Positions 18,976 through 28,230 of a stretch of DNA of 64,000 nucleotides are shown piece after piece (the first letter of the stretch is position 1; each line of letters starts with the position of its first letter). The notes below the pieces were generated by a model. That model was not told where the DNA came from. It worked only from the letters and a program-made list of their open reading frames with translations, and searched no databases. A program made the translations under genes and the position numbers. The stretch is from Aurantiochytrium sp. KH105. Taxonomy: Eukaryota > Sar > Bigyra > Thraustochytrida > Thraustochytriidae. The stretch spans positions 62,001 through 126,000 of the forward strand of contig BGKB01000047.1 in assembly GCA_003116975.1 (NCBI GenBank). The letters are read 5' to 3'.

Positions 18976-20043
18976 CTACTCCTTGTCGAGCTTGTACATG
19001 TCCTTGGAGGTGAATCCGTTGGCAATGAGGCTTTCGTAGGCACTTTCAACCTGCTCCTTGTAGTTGCGGTATTGGCCGAGTCCAAGACCACCCTCGCTGG
19101 TGGGCTTGAGCGACTTTTCTACGTTGTAGCGCGTGCGGTGCGGGGGCGGTGCTCCAGAGCCTGGGGCAGGGAGGTTGGGGTCGAGTTCCGTGGGCAGCTC
19201 CTTTTTGTGCTCATCATCAACCTTGGACGACTCGCGAAGAACCTGGACGATTTCCTCTGGCATGGGGGCGCCGCCAATGAGCAGAAAACGCTCTCCCCAG
19301 CCCTTCCAGTCGAGATCCTGCTGGGCAGCATTGACATGAGCGAGCGCCACATCGCGCACATCCGTGATGCAGGCGTTGGCCTGCTTGATCTTAGGGGCAC
19401 CAAAGTATGCAAGCACTGAGACGGAGCTGGTGTTGAGCTCGGGGAGACCGGGGAGCATGGGACCGTAGATGAAGCTTGGGTTGAGCGCGGCAAGTTTGAA
19501 CGAGCTGGACTTGGCCAATTCCCAGGCCGTCTTCTCGGCGAGCAGCTTGGAGAGTCCGTAAAAGTTCTTCTTCTCCTCGAGAACCTTTTCGTCGGTCCAG
19601 TCTTCCTCGGTGTAGACATACTCGGGGGGCTTGGCGCCGTACATGATGTAGATGTTAGCGATGGAGGCGGTGAGAACAACCTTTTCAACGCCGAGCCTTT
19701 CGCAGGACTCGAGGACGTTGCGCGTGCCTGCGACGGCGGGCTCGACGAGCTTGTCGCGCGCGGATTCATCGCTCAAGCGCATAAATGGCGACGCCGAGTG
19801 GATCACCGTGCGGCAGCCTTTGATGGCCTCGTCGAAGCTGCCCTTCTCGAGAAGATCGCAGCCCGTGAACAGCTTGAGCCTCTCGGAGGCGCCCTCGAGC
19901 TTGTGCAGGAACTCGACCTTTTTCCCGGACCGCGTCGTGCCGTGCACCTCGAAGCCGGCGTCCAGGGCATACTTGACGATCCACGACCCCAGGAAGCCCG
20001 TGCATCCTGTCACGCACACGCGCTTGGCCTCGGGCACGGACAT
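18976..20043 (-). CDS. Extended SDR, dihydroflavonol/cinnamoyl-CoA reductase-like
   Basis: 355 residues from ATG 20043. The N-terminal Rossmann motif VCVTGCTGFLGSWIVK (TGxxGxxG, about 8-23), VIHSASPF and the catalytic NFYGLSKLLAEK (YxxxK) are all present. Then comes LNPSFIYGPMLPG, typical of the DFR/CCR/anthocyanidin reductase group of extended SDRs. These use NADP(H) to reduce carbonyl groups of diverse small molecules. Outside plants the substrates are mostly unknown; methylglyoxal-type reductases are an alternative. A pure GAA-repeat leader ends immediately before the start codon. The enzyme family is secure, the substrate is not. Confidence 0.88.
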   Translation of the reverse strand: MSVPEAKRVCVTGCTGFLGSWIVKYALDAGFEVHGTTRSGKKVEFLHKLEGASERLKLFTGCDLLEKGSFDEAIKGCRTVIHSASPFMRLSDESARDKLVEPAVAGTRNVLESCERLGVEKVVLTASIANIYIMYGAKPPEYVYTEEDWTDEKVLEEKKNFYGLSKLLAEKTAWELAKSSSFKLAALNPSFIYGPMLPGLPELNTSSVSVLAYFGAPKIKQANACITDVRDVALAHVNAAQQDLDWKGWGERFLLIGGAPMPEEIVQVLRESSKVDDEHKKELPTELDPNLPAPGSGAPPPHRTRYNVEKSLKPTSEGGLGLGQYRNYKEQVESAYESLIANGFTSKDMYKLDKE

Positions 20044-20087
20044 CTTCTTCTTCTTCTTCTTCTTCTTCTTCTTCTTCTTCTTCTTCT
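20044..20087. repeat. (CTT)n microsatellite forming a GAA-repeat leader
   Basis: About 14 CTT units on the plus strand. On the minus strand they read (GAA)n running straight into the ATG of the extended SDR, so they form the end of its 5' leader. A GAA-rich leader also precedes the small gene at 63804. Confidence 0.85.
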
Positions 20088-22668
20088 ACCTTTGCTTTGA
20101 CCTCTGCCTGCGTGCCTCGTTGCGAGCTTGCGTCAAGCCAACGCTGGTCAACTCGGGTCAACCTGAGAGAGTCCAGACGGAATGAGACGATCTCGAGCGA
20201 TGGGTTTTGCTTCGCAGGAAACCTCGGGGGCACCTGGCAGCGGCAGCGGCAGCTTCGAGCCTTCCTTCCGCGCACGCAGCCTTGGCGGGCCCTGTCCTGC
20301 CGCCTCCTCTTTTCCCCCAAAAGTTTGTCGGGATGAGGCCGAGACTTGCGAACCCCCTTCTTTTATCGCTCCATCAATCGATCATTCCATCGATCGATTC
20401 AATCTATCAATCGACCCTGCGATCGCTCTCCGCGATGACGACGCCCCGCTTTGTGGCCCTGCTCGGGTGCCGGTATACCGGACCCGACCCGTGACGCTCA
20501 CGCACCGGACCAGGGGCAACTCGAAAAGCGTTGCGCAGATCGCCACGCCGTTGCGTTGCGCAGACCGCGGCGCGTGCATTTTTTTGGGCGCGAGTCCTTT
20601 TTTTTTATTTTTTTTATAATAATTTTTTTTTTTTTGTGGTGTTATTAGGCACGGTGAGGCCCTGACGCGGCGATGCGCGTCGTCCCCGATGTCGCGCCTG
20701 GAGGGGCAGAGACGGCTGTGGCTGGCGGGCAGGCTGGCTCCGAGCCCGAGTCTGAGTCTGCGTCCGCGTCTGCGCTGCCAAGTGCTTCCTCTTGGGCCGG
20801 AAACCGCATTTCATGCGAGCGTCTGCGAGGCTGAATGGCAGCGGGGAAGGGAAGTCAAGCCGTGTCGCGTGGCATTGTCGCCCGTCTCTGTGTGTTAGTG
20901 CTTTTACTGTTAGGAGCGGCATCGACAACTCGTGACGCGCCAACCAAACGAATTGAAGACCAGCGGCGCGGGCAGCGCCTGAAGGGAGCACGAGGACGGG
21001 GGTGTCGGAGCGGAGGGCCGACTTGAGTCGTCGTAGATGAAGCGAGTGTTGCGGTCACCGGTCGCGGCGCCACGATTGCACCAAAATGCGGCGTGGATTG
21101 TTTGCGTTCGAGGGCAAGATGCATCGAGGCCTCGTAGCGAGTACGCTAGGTATCGATAGCTAAGCTAGCTAGCACTTGATGCGAGTTGCCACAATGGTTC
21201 TTCTTCGCCGTCCCCATTGGTGAAGAAGGTGCGACGCACGTAGCATGACGGCCCGAACAGCTTTCGCCGCGCCGTTCTAGATCGCCGTGCTGTGCTGTGC
21301 TGTCAAGTGCTGTGCTATCCGGAATTTACAGGGACAGTCCAGTCGTGGCTTGGATTCGAGCGTGGGCCATCACAATGAAATGATGAGCTTACTAATTTTG
21401 AGTTGGGAGAGTTCGTGAGTTCCTGGATCGCTTGGCGCTCTCCGCCGTCGGCATCGTCCACCGTGGAGGTAAAGAAAGCAAGAACCACTCGCCTCCGGCT
21501 CCGTCTCCGTCCCTACCTCTTATGCTATACCGTCAGAATCATCACTCGTCACGGGATAAGGTCAATTTTCCCCCCAGAAGAAGAAGAAAAAGAAGAAGAA
21601 GAAGAAGTCGTTAAACTTTCTCTCGCCTCCCTCCTCCCAATCAGTCAGCTTGACCGTGCCGGCGGTACGAACTAGCAAGCACCGCGTGTTTTCTGCGTCT
21701 GCGTCTCGATGAACTCGCGCAGCCGCCTCTCGCCTCACCGTGACCTCACCGCGCACGCCATGCATTGCAGTCCCGCGCACAGTATGGCTTCGCATCCTTC
21801 CCCTCGCAGTTCTTCGCCCTAACCCTCGCCAATCTTTCTCTTTTTCCATCCACACTGTCAATACGCATTCACTGTCACAGTCAATCTCTCACAGTGACGG
21901 TTCACCACGCTCCCCCCCGCCCGACCACCTGCACAGGACCCAGAAACATACATCCCCCAACCACTGCGCGTTCCAGCCGAGTCCGGTGCGCGCTGCGCCG
22001 CGTCTCGTCGGTGTCGACATCCGACCGAAGAGAAGAGACCCGCGCCTGCGGAGCGCAGATCGACGCGTCGCCGAACACGACGAGCGCCCACGCGTCGTGC
22101 GGCGGCGTCTCCGTCATGCAGGAGCTGCAGCTGCAGCTGCACTGCCTGCGCATAGGCAGCAGGCGATGGCTCGTAAGCAGCAGCAGCAGCAGCAGCGGCA
22201 GCAGCCAGATTGCCGAGGCCGGCGGAAGGGACGAACGAGGCCCAGGCGCTCGTGAAAGCGCATTTCCGAGGCGCGCTCGGCGACGACGCCGCGCGGCGAC
22301 GACGGCCCTGCCGGCCGGGCCTGGGTGGACGCGGGACGCGAGGCTAATAAGGAGGACTCGGGGGAGCCGGGCTGAGCGACTTGAGCGGGTTGAGGACGAG
22401 GGAACGAATTGTTTAGGTACGGCTGCGCCAGTCGTCAGAGCCAGCCCGGGGAGAAAGAGGCGCCGCCGAGTAAGACGGGGAACGCTAGCTTGCATCGCAT
22501 CGCATCGCCGCAGCGAGACGCGACGCTGGGCCTCCCCGGCGGAAAAAATTATCTAACCCACAAATCCCGAACGAGACAGAACTCGGCAGCAGAAACGAAT
22601 CAGGCCTCAGCCAGCAAAACACCAATCAGAGCAAGAGTCGCACGCAAACCTTGACATCCTTTGCCAAC
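20044..22668. other. Long intergenic spacer, no gene seen
   Basis: About 2.6 kb between divergent genes. It contains an A/T-rich block (about 20589-20637), the 12-base palindrome CCGGTATACCGG (20470-20481), a GAA repeat (about 21577-21607) and CTGTG repeats (about 21290-21317). Frames here are Arg/Ser-rich or repeat-derived. It probably includes the promoter of the desaturase gene. A spliced or non-coding RNA gene cannot be excluded. Confidence 0.5.
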
Positions 22669-23970
22669 ATGTGCAAGGTCGAGACCAAGCAGCACGCTGC
22701 GGCCACCGCTGTCCAGGCACCGGAGCAGCAGCAGCAGCAGGCGCACCAGTCGCACCAGCTGCCGTCAGCAGCGCAAGCCTCGACGGGGGAGGTCCTGGAA
22801 AAGCGACCCATTATCCATGGCAAGCACAACCCAGACCTGCCCACGCTCGGGGAGATTCGCGCCGCGGTGCCCAAGCACTGCTTCGAGCGCTCGCTCCTCA
22901 CCAGTTCGCTGTATCTTGGGCGCGACCTCGTCATGGCAACGATCCTGTTCTGCACGGCGCGGCACTTCCTGCCCGTATACGACATGGGCGTCTTGGGCGC
23001 CCTCGGCTGGACAGCCTACGTAATTGTTCAAGGCACAGTCTTTGCTGGACTCTGGGTCCTCGGTCACGAGTGCGGACACCAGGCATTTTCCAACTACAGA
23101 GTAGTCAACGACACGGTCGGCTACCTTGTGCACACTGCCTTACTTGTGCCTTACTTTAGCTGGGCGTACACGCATGGCTTGCATCACGCCCGTGTCAACC
23201 ACATGCTCGACGGAGAGTCTCACACTCCCAACCTGCAAAAGAAAGTCATGGCTAGCTTTCAAAAGTTCGCCGACCTCATGGGCGACGAGGCCTTTGCTGT
23301 CTTCCATGTCTTTATCTATCTCCTCCTCGCCTGGCCGCTGTACATCATCAATGGCAGCGGGGCATCCAAGCGCAACCACGAGGGTAAGCGGTGGTCAAAG
23401 GAGATGCTCAAGCGACCCAACCACTTTTTGCCCACCTCGGAGCTCTTCCCGGACAAGATGCGTCTCAGTGTGGCAGGCTCTACGGCCGGTGTGCTCGTCG
23501 TCATTGCTGGCTTGTGTTACTGGGGTTCCATCGAGGGTTCGCGGACCGTGCTGCTTCAATACTTTCTCCCTTACCTTGTTGTGAACGCCTACCTCATTGG
23601 TTTCACATGGATGCAGCACACGCACCCAGATGTACCGCATCTTGGCGAAGACGAATGGTCCTGGGTCGCTGGAACCATTCTCACCATCGATCGCCCTTAT
23701 CCTGCCTTTATCGACGTACTCACACACCGCATCGGATCCACGCACGTTGCGCATCATCTTTTCTCCAAGATGCCCTGGTACCATGCCCGCGAAGCCACTG
23801 TTCACATCAAGGCTTTGCTTGAGCCCAAGGGAGTCTACAACTATGACCCGACGCCGTTTTACAAGGCGCTGTACAACACTGCCAGATACTGTCACTTTAT
23901 GGAGGGCGTCGAAGGCATCCAGTTCTTCAAATACGTCGACGCTCGATCTACGAAAGCAAAGGTCCTCTAA
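22669..23970 (+). CDS. Delta-12 (omega-6) membrane fatty acid desaturase
   Basis: 433 residues from ATG 22669 (the frame extends 18 bases up only through TTG). The three histidine boxes of the FAD2 type are present: HECGH at residue 133, HGLHH at 169 and HVAHH at 359. They bind the di-iron centre. GHECGHQAFSNYRVVNDTVGY and IGFTWMQHTHPDVPH are typical of microsomal oleate desaturases, as are three to four hydrophobic stretches. The product would be linoleate from oleate, at the ER. No cytochrome b5 domain is fused. The Gln-rich N-terminus (residues 18-25) is unusual and variable-looking. An omega-3 desaturase is the main alternative. The overall pattern favours delta-12. Confidence 0.9.
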   Translation: MCKVETKQHAAATAVQAPEQQQQQAHQSHQLPSAAQASTGEVLEKRPIIHGKHNPDLPTLGEIRAAVPKHCFERSLLTSSLYLGRDLVMATILFCTARHFLPVYDMGVLGALGWTAYVIVQGTVFAGLWVLGHECGHQAFSNYRVVNDTVGYLVHTALLVPYFSWAYTHGLHHARVNHMLDGESHTPNLQKKVMASFQKFADLMGDEAFAVFHVFIYLLLAWPLYIINGSGASKRNHEGKRWSKEMLKRPNHFLPTSELFPDKMRLSVAGSTAGVLVVIAGLCYWGSIEGSRTVLLQYFLPYLVVNAYLIGFTWMQHTHPDVPHLGEDEWSWVAGTILTIDRPYPAFIDVLTHRIGSTHVAHHLFSKMPWYHAREATVHIKALLEPKGVYNYDPTPFYKALYNTARYCHFMEGVEGIQFFKYVDARSTKAKVL

Positions 23971-24756
23971 GTTTCCCTCCTTCTAGGACAATCACTTTCA
24001 TTGCTACCATACAACGTAACTTCATCGCCCCTTCTCGCAATCAATTTGTCTCTCTTTTCACCTTTTGATTGAATCGTTATCATGTAGGCCTACCTCTTCG
24101 TTTCTTTCTCAGGTTCTACAGGCCAATTCCTTACCACGTACGTACGTGAAGCGTTGTCGCAATGAAAGCACCAGGCATCAGAACGAACTGTTCATCGATA
24201 TTTTCTGAGTGCATCATATCAGAGTCGTGTTTGAGCTACGTAGGGCCTATTTATATCAGAAACCCGAAAGACGGCGAGGTGTGGACATGTTAAAAGCAGA
24301 GAAGACGAGAATGATATTACAATCTATCCCCCTTCGGTCGACCGAGGCGGCAACTTCTGTTGATGATGTCGGTGTTGAGACTGAACCTCGCAGGTGACAG
24401 ACAGCAAGTCTTCTGCGAAAGGTTGACGCGAAGCTCGAAAGTTGAGTCTCAAGAGCGATCGAGAGTTTTGACTCTTATGAGTGCCTACGTCTTGTAGTCT
24501 TCTTTCTTGGTCTGCAAAGTCGGTCGTTAGACCCGGGCGCCCTGTATAATATATGGGCAGGCGGGCGCGTGAACAAGGGCGCAGCAGAAGGGCGCCTAAC
24601 GACGGGAGCAGACAGGAATCGCAGGGCTGCGCCGGGCGCGCGGTGCCGCCGCGGGTGTACGGGCCTTGCGGCGCAGGGAAGCCTGCGAGAGGGCGCGCGG
24701 TGAAGGGCAGCCTGTGCGCGTGGTTCACGCACGGGCCTGCGCGGGGACGGGGCCAG
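23971..24756. other. Spacer between the desaturase and the transposase-like gene
   Basis: About 0.8 kb. It is AT-richer than the genes up to about 24300 and includes GTAGGCCTAC (24084-24093). From 24545 a TATA-like element introduces the transposase-like unit. I found no clear terminal inverted repeat by eye. Confidence 0.45.
24545..24553 (+). promoter_or_regulatory. TATA-like element of the transposase-like gene
   Basis: TATAATATA in GC-rich surroundings. Its position implies transcription from about 24575, making the ATG at 24553 unusable and the one at 24757 the likely start. Confidence 0.45.
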
Positions 24757-27700
24757 ATGGAGGCAGCTCAAGAGGCGCCGCCGCCGGTTCTGCCGTGCGG
24801 ATGTGAGTCGCAACGCTGCGCGACGTGCTCGTGCTGCCCTGTGTGCGGGTCGGCACCTCCGCTGACGTGCAAGTGTAAGGTGTCTCGCTGCGGCTCGTGC
24901 TTTGCGTGCTCCAAATGCGCGTGTTCATGCCCCAGCGCCGCATCCGGCGCGCGGGCGCCCAAGAAGGTGACCCTTTTGGCACCTCGAAAGTCTCGCCGCA
25001 GCGCAGCTTCGGACGCCACGCAGGCGATCCAGCGCCAACAGCGAGAGAGTCAAGCGCACGAGACGGAGTTCCTTGTCTCCGAGTTGGACGGCTGCTTTAC
25101 GCCCGAGGCCAAGCCTAAAGCTCGCCAAGTCTACGCCGCGTTTGGGTGGAGCGAGGGGGTGCTTGGCAGCATTGGAGCCGAGTCAAAGCGTACGGACCCC
25201 AACGCGCTACATGAGCTCTCGGACAAGAACTGGGAAGTGATGATTCGCACTCTTATGAAGGCGTTTGACCGCTTGGCAGAGATCATCTGCCCGGCGGACC
25301 CTGCCGAGCTGAAGCGCAGAACGCGAGCAAAGCTCGACGGCGAGGTTCCTCGACACAATCTTGCTCGCGACCTCGTGGGCATCCTGCAAAGGGCGCCAAG
25401 GACGAACGTGGACTCGCGCGCCGTACGTGCAATCCTCTGTAAGGAGGTCACCCTCAAGGACATCAGGGCCTTCCTCCCGGCCGACAGCAAGCTCCGTCTG
25501 AACCCGAGGACGTACACGAAAGCCCGCAAGGACTTCAAGGCGCTCCAGGACGGGGACAGCCTTGTGCCGGCGAACATCCGCCGTGCGCGCTTCGACCCGG
25601 AGGTGGTCGACGCTGCAACTCGATTCATCCTCAACGAGGACCACGTTGGTGTGCTCTCCTGGGGCCGCCGCAACGTGCCCATCACGGGAGGCACGACGGT
25701 CAACATACCCAACTTCGTGCGCAAGATCACGCGCACGAACCTCTACAAGAGGTACGAGTCGGCCGTTGTAGGCAAGCGGCTGTCCCGCACATCCATGTTT
25801 TTGCTCATGAAGCTTCTCACCAAAGGCCAGTCGCGCGTGCTTTCGGCCGTGGACTATGCAGCTGGCGAGCTCGTGTACGACAACTTTCGACGCGTCGAGC
25901 GCGTCATCGGAGCATTCATCCACGATGGAGCCCAACAGCGGCTCCACAAGCTGATGCTGGTCGTGATAAACTTTCTCAAGAACCAGTACGGGCGACACGT
26001 GCTGACTAACGATGACGAGCACACGCATGGAATCGCGTATTGTCTTGGCTCTACGACCGAGGCCTTCTCTCCGCGGACGGCCGACTGCTCGGGCTGTAAG
26101 ATCGTCCCCTACTTCTTTGCGCAGCTGAAGACGCATGTCGCGGAGAGCACCGTCGCGGGCACGGACAAAGACATGGTCCTAGATCAAGTGGATCGCATGC
26201 ACCATAAAGCGAGGCTCTACATGGCCCACAAGGTCCGCGTGGTCAATCAGCAGCGCGAGATCGAGTCGCTGCACCACGCCATGCAGTCACGATGCATCCA
26301 GGACGAGCTGCGCGAACCGAGGGAAGCGCATGTCGTCGCAGATTTCAAGATGAAGTTCCTTCCGAGGGCATTTCGCGGGCAGACCAGGAAATGGGTTGGA
26401 AGGCGTGGCATCAGCTGGCATGGATTTCTCGTGACCTGGTACGAGTACAACCCCGAGACGAAGACGGCCGACAAGCAGACCGTCCACTGCGACCAGATCA
26501 TTCGCGGAACCTCGAAGCAGGGCGGAGGCCTGGTTGCAGCTCTTCTCGAAGTCTTCGTCGCTCAGCTGCGGAGGGACGTCCCCTCGCTTCAGAGCATCAC
26601 GCTGCAGAGCGACAATGCTGCGTGCTACCACGCCAAGCTGCTCATCACCGCTATCCCCTACATCGGCAAGCGGACTGGGCTTCCGATACTTCGCTACATC
26701 AGGACCGAGACACAGGACGGCAAAGGCCTTCTCGACGCGGCGTTCGCGCGGTCGACTCAGCACGTCGACAACTCGATGGTCGAGGGTATCAACGCGGAGA
26801 CCGAGGAGGAGGTCTTCAACGCGCTCATCATGAATGGTGGCGTACCCAACTCGTTTGCGCAGCTGGTCGATGTCTCTCGGTATAAGCTGGACCTTCTTGG
26901 CGAGCTGCGCAAGGACTTCTTTGAGGTCAAGATGCAGGCTTACAAGCGCTTCAACGACGCATTCTTCACGTTCGACCATGCAAAAGACCCGGACATCCCA
27001 ACGGAGCCAGACGCTTTGGTCGCGTACAGCCTTCCGACGACCATTCGAGCCTATACGTACTCAGGCATGGCTCCCTTCAAGAACTTCGAGGTGGACATGG
27101 GCAAGGGCACTTGCACGGTCGTCCAGATGTCAGGTTCGAACTTCGAGCTTGCCGACGCCTCGGTCAACGACTGCGAGGATGACGAGGATGGCGACGACGA
27201 CGAGGATGACGAGGATGACCAGGGTGAAGAAGGTGCCAATATCGCGACAAGCGAGGTGCGGAGCACGGGCGCGTTAGCCGCAGACGGTTCGATGTTCGGC
27301 GCTGTGGTAGCGAAGAGTACCCCGATCGGGGCGCTCGCGTCTCTGAGACGGCGCAGACAGAACCACACCAGTGCAGTTCCAGCCCAAGGTCAGAGAACGA
27401 CGGGCGCGGGAGCCCAATCGCTTGCAGACGATCTCGCACGCGGCCTCGACGAAGTTGACCTGGATGAAGATGACCCCGTGGACGACGAGGCAAGGGCGGC
27501 CGACAGCCTGGCCGCCGTCGAGGACGCTAACTCAGTGAGAGACGCCGCGAGCGTGAACGGCGACGACGAGGGCGAGGAGCATGAATACGCCGAGGTTACC
27601 CGTGGCAGCGAGTCGATGTCGTTGGCCGAGTACGCACTCCGTAAGGCGGAGGGCAGCTTCCATGTCGGCTCTGGGCGGATACGCGACATGCGCAGCGACC

Positions 27701-28230
27701 AACCTGAGTACGACGACGCGAAGGGTTTTGTCATCCCCATTGCAGACCGCAACCAGCCAGGCTGGGCGCACCGTCCCTCACACGGGAAGCTCTACGGCGA
27801 GAGGATCGACATGGAGCCGTGGCGAGCAACTATCCGCGAGATCTTCGAGCGAGGAATCCGAGACAAAGGCGCCAAACAGTCCGCTTCACTTATTCTCGAG
27901 AGCTTGGAGAAGCGCTACCCCTTCAGGATGGACATACCTGGGGAAGCCGACATCAACACGGAGATCCAACGTCTTTTCAGACTTCAGAAGGAGGGTCGTC
28001 CTCTCGACACTCCAGCGGGCCGAGGTATGGACAAGCGCTACGTTGCCACCCTTCGAGAAGCTATCGACCAGAATCTTACAAAGGACGAGGCCCTCGACTA
28101 CTTCCNACTGGAGCGCGATGCCAGGCGACAAGCCGGCGTCGTTTCCGGACGACAAGCAGCTCAAGATCAAGCTCGCCAACATGAAGCAAGCCCTCAAGAA
28201 GCAGAGGTCGGAGGTTTGACGACTTGCTGA
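24757..28230 (+). CDS. Transposase-like protein with Cys-rich head and DDE-type core
   Basis: About 1157 residues from ATG 24757; the frame is open up to 24553. Residues ~12-61 form a dense Cys-rich cluster (18 Cys, with CSCCPVCG and CFACSKCACSC), probably zinc-binding. The centre looks like an RNase H-like transposase core. Its candidate acids are Asp at 26341 (ADFKMKFLP), Asp at 26611 (SDNAACYH) and Asp at 26716 or 26734 (QDGKGLLDAAF). The second-to-third spacing is 34 or 40 residues. An acidic tract (about 27174-27222) and a polar tail follow. An ambiguous base N at 28106 sits near the end. Past it another frame, ending at 28219, looks more protein-like (LKIKLANMKQALKKQRSEV), so the last ~40 residues are uncertain. 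I cannot name the superfamily. Confidence 0.65.
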   Translation: MEAAQEAPPPVLPCGCESQRCATCSCCPVCGSAPPLTCKCKVSRCGSCFACSKCACSCPSAASGARAPKKVTLLAPRKSRRSAASDATQAIQRQQRESQAHETEFLVSELDGCFTPEAKPKARQVYAAFGWSEGVLGSIGAESKRTDPNALHELSDKNWEVMIRTLMKAFDRLAEIICPADPAELKRRTRAKLDGEVPRHNLARDLVGILQRAPRTNVDSRAVRAILCKEVTLKDIRAFLPADSKLRLNPRTYTKARKDFKALQDGDSLVPANIRRARFDPEVVDAATRFILNEDHVGVLSWGRRNVPITGGTTVNIPNFVRKITRTNLYKRYESAVVGKRLSRTSMFLLMKLLTKGQSRVLSAVDYAAGELVYDNFRRVERVIGAFIHDGAQQRLHKLMLVVINFLKNQYGRHVLTNDDEHTHGIAYCLGSTTEAFSPRTADCSGCKIVPYFFAQLKTHVAESTVAGTDKDMVLDQVDRMHHKARLYMAHKVRVVNQQREIESLHHAMQSRCIQDELREPREAHVVADFKMKFLPRAFRGQTRKWVGRRGISWHGFLVTWYEYNPETKTADKQTVHCDQIIRGTSKQGGGLVAALLEVFVAQLRRDVPSLQSITLQSDNAACYHAKLLITAIPYIGKRTGLPILRYIRTETQDGKGLLDAAFARSTQHVDNSMVEGINAETEEEVFNALIMNGGVPNSFAQLVDVSRYKLDLLGELRKDFFEVKMQAYKRFNDAFFTFDHAKDPDIPTEPDALVAYSLPTTIRAYTYSGMAPFKNFEVDMGKGTCTVVQMSGSNFELADASVNDCEDDEDGDDDEDDEDDQGEEGANIATSEVRSTGALAADGSMFGAVVAKSTPIGALASLRRRRQNHTSAVPAQGQRTTGAGAQSLADDLARGLDEVDLDEDDPVDDEARAADSLAAVEDANSVRDAASVNGDDEGEEHEYAEVTRGSESMSLAEYALRKAEGSFHVGSGRIRDMRSDQPEYDDAKGFVIPIADRNQPGWAHRPSHGKLYGERIDMEPWRATIREIFERGIRDKGAKQSASLILESLEKRYPFRMDIPGEADINTEIQRLFRLQKEGRPLDTPAGRGMDKRYVATLREAIDQNLTKDEALDYFXLERDARRQAGVVSGRQAAQDQARQHEASPQEAEVGGLTTC
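28106..28106. other. Ambiguous base (N)
   Basis: The only non-ACGT base in the window. The coding texture shifts frame exactly here; reading without this position gives DYFHWSAMPGDK and a lysine-rich tail, so it is probably a spurious position in the assembly. Confidence 0.6.

Larger units (their letters stand above)
24545..28230 (+). mobile_element. DNA transposon-like element, unclassified, ends not resolved
   Basis: The unit is defined by one long transposase-like gene and its TATA-like element. No reverse transcriptase, capsid or other viral domain is visible. Terminal inverted repeats and target-site duplication could not be identified by reading, so the real limits may lie further out (within about 24300-28650). 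The coding frame looks essentially whole, which suggests a recent arrival or a domesticated gene. Confidence 0.5.
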
